In this document: positions 8,730-17,624 of the stretch, in pieces
How positions within the stretch are numbered: position 1 is the first letter of the stretch
How the letters are laid out: each line of letters opens with the position of its first letter
NCBI GenBank assembly: GCA_944387095.1
Contig: CALXDP010000001.1
Coordinates: forward strand, 62,001 to 126,000
DNA length: 64,000 bases
Direction of reading: 5' to 3'
Source: an uncultured Oscillospiraceae bacterium
Lineage (GTDB): Bacteria; Bacillota; Clostridia; Oscillospirales; Oscillospiraceae
Program-made: the position numbers and the translations under genes
Notes under the pieces: model-generated
Database searches by the model: none
The model's input: only the letters and a program-made list of their open reading frames with translations
What the model was told of the DNA's origin: nothing

Positions 8730-9934
8730 GCAAGCTGCGTCTGAAGTTCGTGGTCATCAACATGGCCATTGTCACGGCCATGCTGTGCGTCATCTTTGGC
8801 CTGGTCTACCAATTCACCCGGAGCAATCTGGAGGCGGAGAGCGTGAGCATGATGCAGCGCATCGCCGCCTCCCCCTTCCGCCTGGGAATCCCGGGAGAGG
8901 ACCCTGATGAGCTGCGCCTGCCCTACTTTGTGCTGGAGATGGGCGGCCAGGGAGAGCTGGCCGCCGCCGGAGGTTACTACGATCTGTCGGACCAGCAGTT
9001 CCTGCAGGAGCTGGTCACCCTCTCCCTTGCCACGGGGCAGCGCGTGGGCGTACTGGAGGACTACAGCCTGCGCTTCTGCCTGGTAACCACCCCCTCCGCC
9101 CAGCGCATCGTGTTTGCCGATATGTCCAGCGAGCTGTCCACCCTGGACAACCTGCTGCGCACCTGCATCCTCATCGGCGTGATCAGCTTTGGGGCCTTTC
9201 TGGCCATCAGCCTGCTGCTGGCCCGCTGGGCGGTGCGCCCGGTGGACCGGGCCTGGAAGCAGCAGCGGCAGTTCGTGGCCGACGCCTCCCACGAGCTGAA
9301 GACCCCCCTGACCGTCATCATGACCAACGCCGAGCTGCTCCAGAGCCCCAGCTATGAGCCGGAGGCGAAAGCCCAGTTCTCCCAGAGCATTCTCACCATG
9401 GCCCGGCAGATGCGGGGGCTGGTGGAGCGGCTGCTGGAGCTGGCCCGGGTGGATGACGGCCGGTCCAACATGGCCTTTACCCGGTGCGATCTCACCGCGC
9501 TGGTGACCCAGTCGGTTCTTCCCTTCGAGGCGCTGTTCTTTGAAAAAGGGCTCACCCTGACCTGTCAAGCGGAGGAGGGCGTCGCCGTCCAAGGCAGTCC
9601 CGCCCACCTGGCCCAGGTGGTGGAGATCCTGCTGGACAACGCCCAAAAATATTCCGACCGCAGCGGCGAGGTGGCCGTCCGGCTGTCCCGTCAGCACCGG
9701 GGCCACTGCCTGCTCACCATATCCAATCCGGGCACCGCCCTCTCCCCCCAGCAGCTTCAGGATATCTTCAAGCGCTTCTACCGGGCGGACCAGGCCCGCA
9801 GCCGGGACGGCAGCTTCGGCTTGGGGCTGTCCATCGCCCAGGCCATCATCACCGAGCACAGGGGCCGCATCTGGGCGGAGAGCGCCGGCGGCCTCAATAC
9901 CTTTTTCGTCCAGCTGCCTGGCCTGCCTGTCTGA
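8723..9934 (+). CDS. sensor histidine kinase
   Basis: 403 residues. Two membrane segments (about 10-32 and 150-172) flank an extracytoplasmic sensor region of about 115 residues with no recognised fold. The dimerisation box is FVADASHELKTPLTV with phospho-acceptor His190. The ATPase domain follows with LDNAQKYSDRSGEV (N box), QDIFKRFYRADQARS and GSFGLGLSIAQAI (G boxes). A regular HAMP domain is short or absent. It is translated with the response regulator and closed off by a terminator. Confidence 0.93.
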   Translation: MLSKLRLKFVVINMAIVTAMLCVIFGLVYQFTRSNLEAESVSMMQRIAASPFRLGIPGEDPDELRLPYFVLEMGGQGELAAAGGYYDLSDQQFLQELVTLSLATGQRVGVLEDYSLRFCLVTTPSAQRIVFADMSSELSTLDNLLRTCILIGVISFGAFLAISLLLARWAVRPVDRAWKQQRQFVADASHELKTPLTVIMTNAELLQSPSYEPEAKAQFSQSILTMARQMRGLVERLLELARVDDGRSNMAFTRCDLTALVTQSVLPFEALFFEKGLTLTCQAEEGVAVQGSPAHLAQVVEILLDNAQKYSDRSGEVAVRLSRQHRGHCLLTISNPGTALSPQQLQDIFKRFYRADQARSRDGSFGLGLSIAQAIITEHRGRIWAESAGGLNTFFVQLPGLPV

Positions 9935-9949
9935 CCCCGCCCTGCTCTT

Positions 9950-9982
9950 CGGCTCCCGCCCCCGTGGCGGGAGCCGTTTTTT
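9950..9982 (+). terminator. intrinsic terminator of the two-component operon
   Basis: An 11-bp stem (CGGCTCCCGCC and complement, loop CCCGT) is followed by TTTTTT. Confidence 0.88.
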
Positions 9983-10019
9983 CGCCGTTCAAGGATTGTT
10001 TACAAACCCTCGCCCCCTT

Positions 10020-10035
10020 TTCAGACGCTGTTCAG
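10020..10035 (+). promoter_or_regulatory. TTCAG-N6-TTCAG direct repeat upstream of ABC exporter operon
   Basis: This is the second copy of the spaced direct repeat at 7947-7962, overlapping a short palindrome (GACGCTG, tt, CAGCGTC at 10024-10039). A TACAAT that could serve as -10 follows at about 10046. Confidence 0.4.
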
Positions 10036-10122
10036 CGTCAGGCATTACAATGAAACCACCGGCGGGGCGGCCTGCCTGCGCGTCGGGTTCCCGCCGCCCC
10101 ATTGTGGAAGGAGGAGCAGAAT

Positions 10123-11133
10123 TTGATTGAAGTGAAACATCTCACCAAGCGATATGGCAGCCATACCGCCGTATCCGACCTGTCCTTTGCCATCGGCAAA
10201 GGGCAGATCTACGGTTTTCTCGGCCCCAATGGAGCGGGGAAGTCCACCACCATGAATATCATGACCGGCTGCCTGGCCGCCAGCTCCGGTCAGGTGACCA
10301 TCGGCGGCTACGACATCTTTGAGGAAGGAGGGCTGGCCAAGCGGCTCATCGGCTACCTGCCGGAACAGCCCCCTCTCTACCTGGACCGCACTCCCCGGGA
10401 GTATCTGCGCTTTGTGGGCCGGGCCAAGGGCATTGGCGAGCGGGACCTGCCCGGGCAGATCGAGCGGGTGATGGCGGTCACCCAAACCGCCGACGTGGCC
10501 GACCGGCTCATCAAGCACCTCTCCAAGGGGTATCGCCAGCGGGTGGGCATCGCCCAGGCCATCCTGGCTGACCCGGAGATCGTTATTTTGGACGAGCCCA
10601 CTGTGGGGCTAGACCCCAAGCAGATCATCGAGATCCGGGATTTGATCCAGACTCTGGGACAGAACCACACGGTGATTCTCTCCAGCCACATCCTCTCCGA
10701 GGTGCAGGCGGTGTGCCAGACCGTGCTGATCATCTCCAAGGGCAGGCTGGTGGCCTGCGACACCCCGGACAACTTAGAGCGGCTGTTCGCCGGATCCGCC
10801 ACCGTCCAGATCACCGCCGAGGCCGGCCGGGAACAGGTGGACCGGCTCCTATCCGCCATCCCCAGCGTCTCCCAGTGGGAGATCACGGAGGCGGGGGACG
10901 GCCGGTGCAGCGCCCAGCTCACCGGACAGCCCCAGGACGGGGAGGACATCTGCCGCAGCGTCTTCCTCGCCTTCAGCGATGCCCGCCTGCCCCTGCTCCG
11001 GCTGAACATGGCCAAGGCCAGCCTGGAGGATATCTTCCTGGAGCTGACCGGGGACGGCCAGGGGGACGCCGCAGATGAGCCCTCCCAGTTCCCCCGCCAG
11101 GACGGGGCAGAGCAGGAGGTGGAGCAGACATGA
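10123..11133 (+). CDS. ABC transporter ATP-binding protein (GldA-like)
   Basis: 336 residues. Walker A GPNGAGKSTTMN, signature LSKGYRQRVGIAQA, Walker B IVILDEPTVGLDP and the H-loop SSHILSE are all intact. A C-terminal extension of about 110 residues is typical of ATPases that drive ABC-2 exporters. The TTG at 10123 follows GGAAGGAGGAGCAGAA and gives the usual IEVKHLTKRYG N-terminus; an upstream TTG at 10102 has no RBS. The gene overlaps its permease by 4 bp. The substrate is unknown. Confidence 0.9.
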   Translation: MIEVKHLTKRYGSHTAVSDLSFAIGKGQIYGFLGPNGAGKSTTMNIMTGCLAASSGQVTIGGYDIFEEGGLAKRLIGYLPEQPPLYLDRTPREYLRFVGRAKGIGERDLPGQIERVMAVTQTADVADRLIKHLSKGYRQRVGIAQAILADPEIVILDEPTVGLDPKQIIEIRDLIQTLGQNHTVILSSHILSEVQAVCQTVLIISKGRLVACDTPDNLERLFAGSATVQITAEAGREQVDRLLSAIPSVSQWEITEAGDGRCSAQLTGQPQDGEDICRSVFLAFSDARLPLLRLNMAKASLEDIFLELTGDGQGDAADEPSQFPRQDGAEQEVEQT

Positions 11134-11996
11134 ATGCTATTTTTCGGCATGAGATCAGCTCCTGCTTCACCAACCTCACCGGCTATGTGTTCGGCGCCTT
11201 TCTGCTGCTCTTCGCCGGGATCTTCACCATGGTCTATCACCTGAACTACCAGGTGGCCAACTTTGAGTACGTGATCAGCGAGATGTCCTTTGTCTTTCTC
11301 ATCATCGTGCCCATCCTCACCATGCGGGTACTGGCGGAAGAGCGGCGGCAGCGTACCGATCAGCTGCTCTACTCCCTTCCCCTGTCCATGGCCCAGGTGG
11401 TGCTGGGCAAGTATGCCGCCCTGCTGTGCATGCTTCTGCTGCCCACCGCCGTCATCTGCCTCTACCCCTTGCTTCTATCCGCCTTCGGAGACATCTACTT
11501 CCCGGCGGCCTTCGGCGCCATCACGGGCTTTTTCTTTCTGGGGGCCGCTCTGACCGCCATCGGCGTGTTCATCTCTTCCATCACCGAGAGCCAGGCGGTG
11601 GCGGCCGGGCTGTGCTTTGTGGTCATGCTGGTCAACTATTTTCTCAGTTCGCTGTCCAGCTTTGTGGCCTCCTCCGCCTTTGCCTCCTTCGCCGCCTTTG
11701 CCGTTGTGATTCTGCTGTTGGTTCTCATCCTGTGGCGCATGACCCGCAACTCCACCGTGGCCCTGGCGGCGGGCGTCGTGCTGGAGGGCGGATTGTCCGC
11801 CCTCTATCTCACCGAAGCGTTTGAGTTCTCCGGCCTGTTCCCGGAAGTTCTGGAGCACCTCTCTCTGTTCCAGCGGTTTTACACCTTTGTCAACGGCATC
11901 TTTGACTGGACGGCCATCGTCTACTACCTCACCATCATCGGGTTTTTCCTGTTTTTGAGCGTGCAGTCCCTGGAAAAACGGAGGTGGAGCGAATGA
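11130..11996 (+). CDS. ABC-2 type transporter permease (GldF-like)
   Basis: 288 residues with six predicted membrane helices. The first follows ISSCFTNLTGYVFGAFLLLF, a pattern seen in GldF-type permeases. It overlaps the ATPase gene upstream and the GldG-like gene downstream (ATGA), so the three products are expected to form one complex in the cytoplasmic membrane. The family name comes from gliding motility in Bacteroidetes, but non-motile Firmicutes also carry it; no motility role is implied. Confidence 0.88.
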   Translation: MNAIFRHEISSCFTNLTGYVFGAFLLLFAGIFTMVYHLNYQVANFEYVISEMSFVFLIIVPILTMRVLAEERRQRTDQLLYSLPLSMAQVVLGKYAALLCMLLLPTAVICLYPLLLSAFGDIYFPAAFGAITGFFFLGAALTAIGVFISSITESQAVAAGLCFVVMLVNYFLSSLSSFVASSAFASFAAFAVVILLLVLILWRMTRNSTVALAAGVVLEGGLSALYLTEAFEFSGLFPEVLEHLSLFQRFYTFVNGIFDWTAIVYYLTIIGFFLFLSVQSLEKRRWSE

Positions 11997-13477
11997 GGTT
12001 TTCAAAGTCCAATCCGGCCAAGAAGGCGGGGAACAACGCCGCAAAAACACCCGCCAGCTTCAGGGCGTCGTTTCACACCCGCGCCTTCCGGGTGGGTGGA
12101 TACAGCGTGGCGGCCACCCTCATCGTGCTGGCCATCGCCGTGGCGGTCAACGTGCTGGCCGGCGCCCTGCCCGCCAGCCTGACCCAGCGGGACACCACCT
12201 CCAACCAGCTCTACTCCCTGTCTGAGCAGACGGAAATCCAGGTGGCCGGGCTGGAAGAGGAGGTCACCATCTACTGGATTGTCCAATCCGGCAGCGAGGA
12301 CACCCATGTGGAGCTGCTGCTGGACCAGTACGCCGCCCTCAGCGACCGGCTGCGGGTGGAAAAGGTGGACCCGGACGTACACCCCACCTTTCTGGAACAG
12401 TACGAGCTGACCGGCGTGTACAACAACAGCTTCGTGGTGGCGTGCGGGGAGACCTACCGCTATGTGTCCTACGCCGACGTGTACGAGTACGACTATGCCA
12501 CCTATGAGAGCGCCTTCGCCGGGGAGGGCGCCCTGACCTCCGCCATCGGCTACGTCACCAGCGAGGACCTGCCCAAGCTCTACGTCCTCACCGGCCACGG
12601 GGAGTCAGAGCTGTCCTCCGGCTTTGCCGACGGGGTGGAGCAGCAAAACATCGAGACCGAGGAGCTCTCCCTGCTCACCGTGGAGGGGGTGCCCGAGGAC
12701 GCGGACGCTGTCCTCATCCACACCCCCCAGAGCGATCTGAGCGAGGAAGAGACGGAAAAGCTCCGCGACTATCTGGAGACGGGGGGCAGCCTGCTGCTCA
12801 TCACTTCCCCCCTCAGCGGCGCTGGCACCCTGGCCAATCTGGAGGGGCTGATGGAGGAGTCTTACGGAGTGTCCGCCGCCGGCGGAATCGTTATGGAGGC
12901 CGATCAGAGCTACTCCCTGTACGGCTATCCCTACAATCTGCTGCCCGACATCGGTTCCCATACCATCACCTCCCCCCTGCTGGAAGAGGGCTACTATGTG
13001 CTGCTCTCCACCGCCCAGGGGCTGACTGTGGCCGACGAGCTGCCCGACGGGGTCTCTGTCTCCCAACTGCTCACCACCTCCGACTCCGCCTACTCCAAGG
13101 TGGCCGGGTATGACCTGACCACCTACGACTGGGAGGAGGGGGACGTGGACGGCCCCTTCGCCCTGGCGGTGGCCATCACCGATGAGGTGAGCGACGAGGC
13201 GCAGAGCCAGGTGGTGTGGGTTTCCTCCTCCTACCTGGTGGATGACAGCGCCAATTTGATGGTGTCTGGCGGCAACCAGGATTTCTTTCTCAACGCCCTG
13301 AGCTGGATGCTGGACCAGGAGGAGCGCATCTCCATCCACGCCAAGAGCCTGAGCCATGACTATCTCACCATCAACAGCGCCACCGCCTCCACCCTCACCA
13401 TTGTCATGGTGGGCCTGATCCCCCTGGTCTATCTGGGCGTTGGCATCTACATCTGGATCAGGAGGAAGCGCAGATGA
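11993..13477 (+). CDS. GldG-family ABC transporter auxiliary protein
   Basis: 494 residues. One N-terminal helix (about 35-60) and one C-terminal helix (about 470-490, followed by a basic tail) bracket a large extracytoplasmic part. That part has the GldG/Gtf2 pattern: NQLYSLSEQTEIQVAGL near the start, then VYVLTGHGESEL-like LYVLTGHGE, and VLIHTPQSDLSEEE. The ATG at 11993 overlaps the permease stop; the GTG three codons earlier is less likely. It is thought to be a substrate-handling partner of the exporter. Confidence 0.83.
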   Translation: MRFSKSNPAKKAGNNAAKTPASFRASFHTRAFRVGGYSVAATLIVLAIAVAVNVLAGALPASLTQRDTTSNQLYSLSEQTEIQVAGLEEEVTIYWIVQSGSEDTHVELLLDQYAALSDRLRVEKVDPDVHPTFLEQYELTGVYNNSFVVACGETYRYVSYADVYEYDYATYESAFAGEGALTSAIGYVTSEDLPKLYVLTGHGESELSSGFADGVEQQNIETEELSLLTVEGVPEDADAVLIHTPQSDLSEEETEKLRDYLETGGSLLLITSPLSGAGTLANLEGLMEESYGVSAAGGIVMEADQSYSLYGYPYNLLPDIGSHTITSPLLEEGYYVLLSTAQGLTVADELPDGVSVSQLLTTSDSAYSKVAGYDLTTYDWEEGDVDGPFALAVAITDEVSDEAQSQVVWVSSSYLVDDSANLMVSGGNQDFFLNALSWMLDQEERISIHAKSLSHDYLTINSATASTLTIVMVGLIPLVYLGVGIYIWIRRKRR

Positions 13478-14907
13478 AGCGAAAGAATAAGTTGGGCCTA
13501 CTCCTGCTGGCCCTGGTGGTCGTGTGCGCCGCCGCCTTCGCCGCCCTTCAGCTCTCCCCCAATGAGGACGTTACGGAGGACACCTCCTTTTCCATCCTGT
13601 CCCTGGAGGGGGCGGACATCACCCAGCTGAGCTGGGAGTACGGCGGGGAGCGCCTCACCTTTGTCTATGACGCTGACGGGGGCTGGAGCTATCCCGCAGA
13701 CAGCGCCTTCCCATTGGACAGTGCCCTACTGGAGTCCATAGCAAACGCTCTGGACAGCGTCACCGCCTACCGCACCATCGAGGGAGTGGATGACCTGTCC
13801 CAGTACGGCCTGGACGAGCCGGCGGCTGCCGTGGAGGTGGCCACGCAGAACGGGGAGTATTCCCTGGAAATCGGGGACGAGACCGCCATAGGCGGCCAGC
13901 GGTACGTCTCCATCGGGGACGGCAGCGTCTACCTCACCGATACCTCCCTGCTGGACGCCTTCTCCTATGAGCTGTATGACTTTGTGGCGGAAGAGGAGAT
14001 CCCCGCCATGATTGCCCTCACCGCCTTCACCGTGGAGTCGGACAACCGGGATCTGGAGCTGGTCTATCTGGAGGACAGCGGCCTGGCCTACTCCGACCAT
14101 TACGTCTGGTTCCAGCGGGACGGGGAGGACTACATCACTCTGGACACCGAGCTGACCGAATCCTTCGTGGGGAATATCACTCTGCTCGCCTGGAGCCAGT
14201 GCGTGGACTACCAGGCGGATGAGGCCGCTCTGGCGGAGTACGGCCTGGATGAGCCTGCCGCCGTGGTCACCGTGGACTATGTGGAGACCACCCAGGTGGA
14301 CAGCGGCCTGACCGACGAGGACGGCGACCCCATCTATGAGACCCTGGAAACCGATTACACATTTGTATTGGAGATCGGCAATTATGACGGAGAGTATTGC
14401 TACGCCCGGATCGCCGGCTCCGATATGGTCTACTACATAGACGCCACCGTGGCCGACGCTATGATCTACCTGAGCCTGGACTCCCTGCTGCCCGACGATA
14501 TCCTGATGCTGGACGGCGACACGGTGGAATCCGTGGACATCACCCTGGACGGGGAGACCTATCATGTGGAGAAGACGATGGAGGAGATCACCGGTGAGGA
14601 CGGGAATCCCACCGAGCAGACCGTCTGGACCCTGGACGGCGTTGAGATCGATTTCCAGAGCGTTCTCAGCGCCCTCACATCCCTCACCTCCACCGGCAGC
14701 GGGAGCGGGTTGGCCCCAGAGCGGAGCGAGGAGATACGCTTCCTCTTTCACCGGAACACCGACTCGTTCCAGACCGTCACGCTCGCCTTCTACCAGTACG
14801 ACAGCGCCAGCTGCCTGGTGAGCCTGAACGGGGAAGCCCGCCTGTTCGCAAGCCGGGAAGACGTCGTATCCATCGTGGAGGAGGTCAACGCGCTGGTTCT
14901 GGACTGA
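13474..14907 (+). CDS. DUF4340 domain-containing protein
   Basis: 477 residues with an N-terminal signal anchor (about 6-24) and an acidic extracytoplasmic region made of repeated beta-rich units, for example SQYGLDEPAAAVEVAT and later AEYGLDEPAAVVTVDY. DUF4340 proteins usually follow GldG-like genes in such operons, as here, with a 4-bp overlap. Function is unknown; an exporter accessory role is inferred from context. It ends the operon before the terminator at 14961. Confidence 0.85.
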   Translation: MKRKNKLGLLLLALVVVCAAAFAALQLSPNEDVTEDTSFSILSLEGADITQLSWEYGGERLTFVYDADGGWSYPADSAFPLDSALLESIANALDSVTAYRTIEGVDDLSQYGLDEPAAAVEVATQNGEYSLEIGDETAIGGQRYVSIGDGSVYLTDTSLLDAFSYELYDFVAEEEIPAMIALTAFTVESDNRDLELVYLEDSGLAYSDHYVWFQRDGEDYITLDTELTESFVGNITLLAWSQCVDYQADEAALAEYGLDEPAAVVTVDYVETTQVDSGLTDEDGDPIYETLETDYTFVLEIGNYDGEYCYARIAGSDMVYYIDATVADAMIYLSLDSLLPDDILMLDGDTVESVDITLDGETYHVEKTMEEITGEDGNPTEQTVWTLDGVEIDFQSVLSALTSLTSTGSGSGLAPERSEEIRFLFHRNTDSFQTVTLAFYQYDSASCLVSLNGEARLFASREDVVSIVEEVNALVLD

Positions 14908-14960
14908 CCGCCCCATCCGCTCCCTTTTCATCCCTCACGCCCATCCACACTCTTCCCTGA

Positions 14961-14991
14961 CAGCAGGCCGGTCTGGACCGGCCTGCTGTTT
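14961..14991 (+). terminator. intrinsic terminator of ABC exporter operon
   Basis: A 13-bp stem (CAGCAGGCCGGTC and complement) with a tight loop is followed by a short T-run. Confidence 0.7.
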
Positions 14992-15019
14992 GTCCGCCGC
15001 GAAGGGTCCCATCTGCGCC

Positions 15020-15049
15020 TTGACACACCTCCAGCCCGGCTGGTAATAT
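15020..15049 (+). promoter_or_regulatory. promoter of the TIGR00266-type gene
   Basis: Consensus TTGACA and TAATAT are 18 nt apart, 52 nt before the original start codon. The promoter of the frameshifted gene is intact. Confidence 0.65.
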
Positions 15050-15101
15050 GGGTTTTGAGGGATCCCCTCACAGTTTGAGAAAGAACAGGAGGCTTCACCT
15101 T

Positions 15102-15781
15102 ATGAACTATGAGATTACCGGCGGCGTGTTCCCAGTGGTGATCTCTGCCAGATGCTGGACGGCGAGCAGATGATCACCGAGCGGGGTTCCATGGCCTGGA
15201 TGAGCCCCAACATGGAGATGGAGACCCGGGGCGGCGGCCTGGGCAAGATGTTCTCCCGGGCCTTCTCCGGCGAGAGCATGTTCCAGAACATCTACACCGC
15301 CCGCGGTCCCGGCATGATCGCCTTTGGCTCCAGCTTCCCCGGCAAAATCATCCCCCTGACCATTGCCCCGGGCCACGAGATGATCCTGCAGAAGAACGCC
15401 TTCTTGGCCGCCCAGTCCAGCGTGGACCTGTCCATTCACTTCAGCAAAAAACTTGGGGCCGGCTTCTTTGGCGGCGAAGGCTTCATCATGCAGCGTCTGT
15501 CCGGCTCCGGAACGGCTTTCGTGGAGATCGACGGCGAGCTGGTGGAGTACACCCTGGCCCCGGGTCAACAGATTGTGGTGGATACCGGAAATGTGGCCGG
15601 CTTTGAGCCCACGGTGGCCATGGATATCCGGCAGGTGCCCGGTCTGAAAAATAAATTTCTCGGCGGGGAAGGTCTGTTTAACACCTTGCTCACCGGCCCC
15701 GGCAAAGTCTGGCTCCAGACCATGCCCATCAGCAACGTGGCCCTGGCCATCCGCCCCTTCATCCCCACCGGGAACGGCTGA
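15102..15781 (+). pseudogene. TIGR00266/AIM24-type protein, frameshifted near the N-terminus
   Basis: The intact part (15152-15781, 209 residues) is a typical TIGR00266 beta-barrel protein with MAWMSPNMEMET, GGEGFIMQRLSGSG and DTGNVAGFEPTV. The family start lies upstream: ATG at 15102 behind AGGAGG reads MNYEITGGVFPVVI, then hits a stop at 15171. Removing two bases from the repeated CT in 15141-15146 joins the two frames into the expected VVICQMLDGEQM. So this is a 2-nt insertion, either real or a sequencing error. A weak restart at ATG 15152 would drop about 15 residues of the first strand. The biochemical function of the family is unclear. If the read is wrong, the gene is normal and should be called as one CDS. 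Confidence 0.75.
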
Positions 15782-15798
15782 CCCCCCGCGCCATACAT

Positions 15799-15844
15799 AA
15801 AAAGGCACGTGCCCCGGGCTTACGCCCGGGGCACGTGCCTTTTT
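15799..15844. terminator. bidirectional intrinsic terminator
   Basis: A perfect 16-bp stem (GGCACGTGCCCCGGGC and complement, loop TTAC) is flanked by AAAAA and TTTTT. It serves the TIGR00266 gene and the convergent CoA-transferase operon. Confidence 0.93.
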
Positions 15845-15872
15845 ATGTTTTGAGTCCAGTCAGCCGGATCCC

Positions 15873-16526
15873 TTACGCCATGGGCTTCAGGTCGGGGCTG
15901 ATGATCAGCTCAGCCTCAGTGGCAGCCTGGATCTGCTCCACCGTGAACTCAGGGTTATACTCGGTGAGCACCAGCCCCTTGTCCGTCACCTCCATCACGC
16001 CCATCTCGGTGATGATCTTATCCACACACTTGACCGCAGTGTAGGGCAGACGGCACTTCTTGAGAATCTTCGGAGCGCCCTTGGCGGTGTGCTCCATGGC
16101 CACAATGACCGTCTTGGCACCCACCAGCAGGTCCATGGCACCACCCATGCCGGGCATCTTCTTGCCGGGGATGAGCCAGTTGGACAAAGACCCCTCCTGA
16201 TCCACTTCCAGGCCGCCCAACACCGTGGCGTCCACATGGCCGCCCCGGATCAAGGTAAAGGAGGTGGCAGAATCAATGAAGCAGCCGCCCGGCCGCACCC
16301 CAGAGGGGGCCCCGCCCGCGTCCACGATATGGATCGGATCAGGGTTGTCCCCGGCGGAGGCGGACCCCACGATGCCGATCTCCGCCTGGAGGGTCACATG
16401 AACACCCTCAGGCAGGTAGTTGGGAACCAAGGTTGGCACGCCGATGCCCAGGTTCACTACGTCGCCGTCCTTCAGCTCCTTGGCCACACGGGCGGCAATA
16501 AAACCTTTGATCTGAGACTTTTCCAT
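15873..16526 (-). CDS. atoA: CoA-transferase subunit B (butyrate/acetoacetate type)
   Basis: 217 residues, beta subunit of a 3-oxoacid/butyrate-acetoacetate CoA-transferase. VNLGIGVPTLV and RGGHVDATVLGGLEVDQEG match the CtfB/AtoA family closely. The catalytic Glu (Glu49) is present, but its motif reads QAEIGIVG rather than the common QSENGIVG. The enzyme moves CoA between butyryl-CoA and acetoacetate (or acetate), releasing butyrate. The start overlaps the atoD stop (TAATG), so the subunits are made in step. With thiolase next door and a keto-acid cleavage gene at the window edge, a role in amino acid to butyrate fermentation is likely. Confidence 0.92.
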   Translation of the reverse strand: MEKSQIKGFIAARVAKELKDGDVVNLGIGVPTLVPNYLPEGVHVTLQAEIGIVGSASAGDNPDPIHIVDAGGAPSGVRPGGCFIDSATSFTLIRGGHVDATVLGGLEVDQEGSLSNWLIPGKKMPGMGGAMDLLVGAKTVIVAMEHTAKGAPKILKKCRLPYTAVKCVDKIITEMGVMEVTDKGLVLTEYNPEFTVEQIQAATEAELIISPDLKPMA

Positions 16527-17215
16527 TAGTAGAGACCTCCCTCAACCACGTAATCCACAAACACCCCAGGGGTGCGCACATCCTCCGGGGCAATGGCCCC
16601 CACTTCCACCACCTGCTCGGCCTCAGCAATGACGGTGTCAGCGGCGGTAGCCATTACAATGCTGTGGTTCATGGTGGTGCCCTTATACCACACGTTGCCC
16701 GCCTTATCAATCTTATAGCCGGAGATGACGGCGAAGTCGGCATGTAACGGGGCCATCAGCAGATAGTCCTTATCATGAATGGTCTGCTTGCCCAGGCAGA
16801 GGGGGCTCTCCTCCACCACGGTGCCTACGCCAGTGGGGGTGAGCACGCCGCCCAGGCCGGCACCGCCGGCGCGGATCATCTCGGCTAAAGAGCCCTGGGG
16901 CACCAGCACCACTTCCAGAGTGCCGTCCTGCATGTTCTGCTGGGCCACCTCGGGGTTCAGGCCCACATGACTGGTGATCAGCTTCTTCACCTGCTTGTTG
17001 TGGATCAGCTTGGCCACACCATAGTAGTCCTCACCTAGGGGACCACCGGGCATGGAGCCGTCGTTGCAGATCATGGTCAGATCCTTCACGCCGCTCTTGC
17101 TCAGCGCGTCAATGAACTTGTGGGCGCTGCCGCACCCCATGAAGCCGCCGAACATCACAGTGGCGCCATCGGGGATCAGCTTGACCGCCTCTTCGATGCT
17201 TACAAATTTGGGCAT
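16526..17215 (-). CDS. atoD: CoA-transferase subunit A (butyrate/acetoacetate type)
   Basis: 229 residues, alpha subunit of the same enzyme. VMFGGFMGCGSAHKFIDAL near residue 20 and the later GTVVEESPLCL are characteristic, as is the glycine-rich CoA loop GGAGLGGVLTPTGVGT. The ATG at 17215 follows GGAGG with 9-nt spacing; the ORF is open 11 codons further but without a signal. It is first in a two-gene operon with a promoter at 17317-17346 and a leader of about 100 nt. Confidence 0.93.
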   Translation of the reverse strand: MPKFVSIEEAVKLIPDGATVMFGGFMGCGSAHKFIDALSKSGVKDLTMICNDGSMPGGPLGEDYYGVAKLIHNKQVKKLITSHVGLNPEVAQQNMQDGTLEVVLVPQGSLAEMIRAGGAGLGGVLTPTGVGTVVEESPLCLGKQTIHDKDYLLMAPLHADFAVISGYKIDKAGNVWYKGTTMNHSIVMATAADTVIAEAEQVVEVGAIAPEDVRTPGVFVDYVVEGGLY

Positions 17216-17316
17216 TTCATTTGACCTCCTCAAGGTTTGTTGAATCAAAGGGGACGGGCCAAAGGCCCGCCCCCTTCGCGGGTCGCGTAACTTGTGTACT
17301 CGTTTCCCCCAGCACT

Positions 17317-17346
17317 AGTTTAGCGCCGGCTAGGAGAGCCTGTCAA
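17317..17346 (-). promoter_or_regulatory. promoter of atoDA
   Basis: On the minus strand consensus TTGACA (17341-17346) and TAAACT (17317-17322) are 18 nt apart. The leader then contains a GC-rich hairpin around 17250-17285. Confidence 0.7.
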
Positions 17347-17624
17347 GTGCTGATTTGATTCCGCTCAGGGCCGGGTATGTGGCCGGGTGGACAAGCTGTC
17401 TGACTCCGGGCAAACCCGGTCCAGCCCCTGGCCGTCCCTGGACTTTGCCCATCCGCGCCCGGCTTATCTCCCCTATGCGCCTGCCCGCGCGCTCCGCGCT
17501 GTCACGCTGCGCCTGTTCGCGACGCCCAGCGTCCTTCCGGCTTGGGCTTGAAACAGCCGTGTTGCGGCTTGATTTCGCGCCCTCGCTCGGTCCATCCGGG
17601 CTGCTCACGACGGCTCCGCGCTTC
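17347..17624. other. GC-rich intergenic stretch between thiolase and atoD
   Basis: About 280 bp downstream of the thiolase stop holds no convincing gene. ORFs run through it on both strands but lack starts with an RBS and show no family pattern. Several short inverted repeats occur, none followed by a T-run. The thiolase terminator was therefore not found. Confidence 0.5.
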
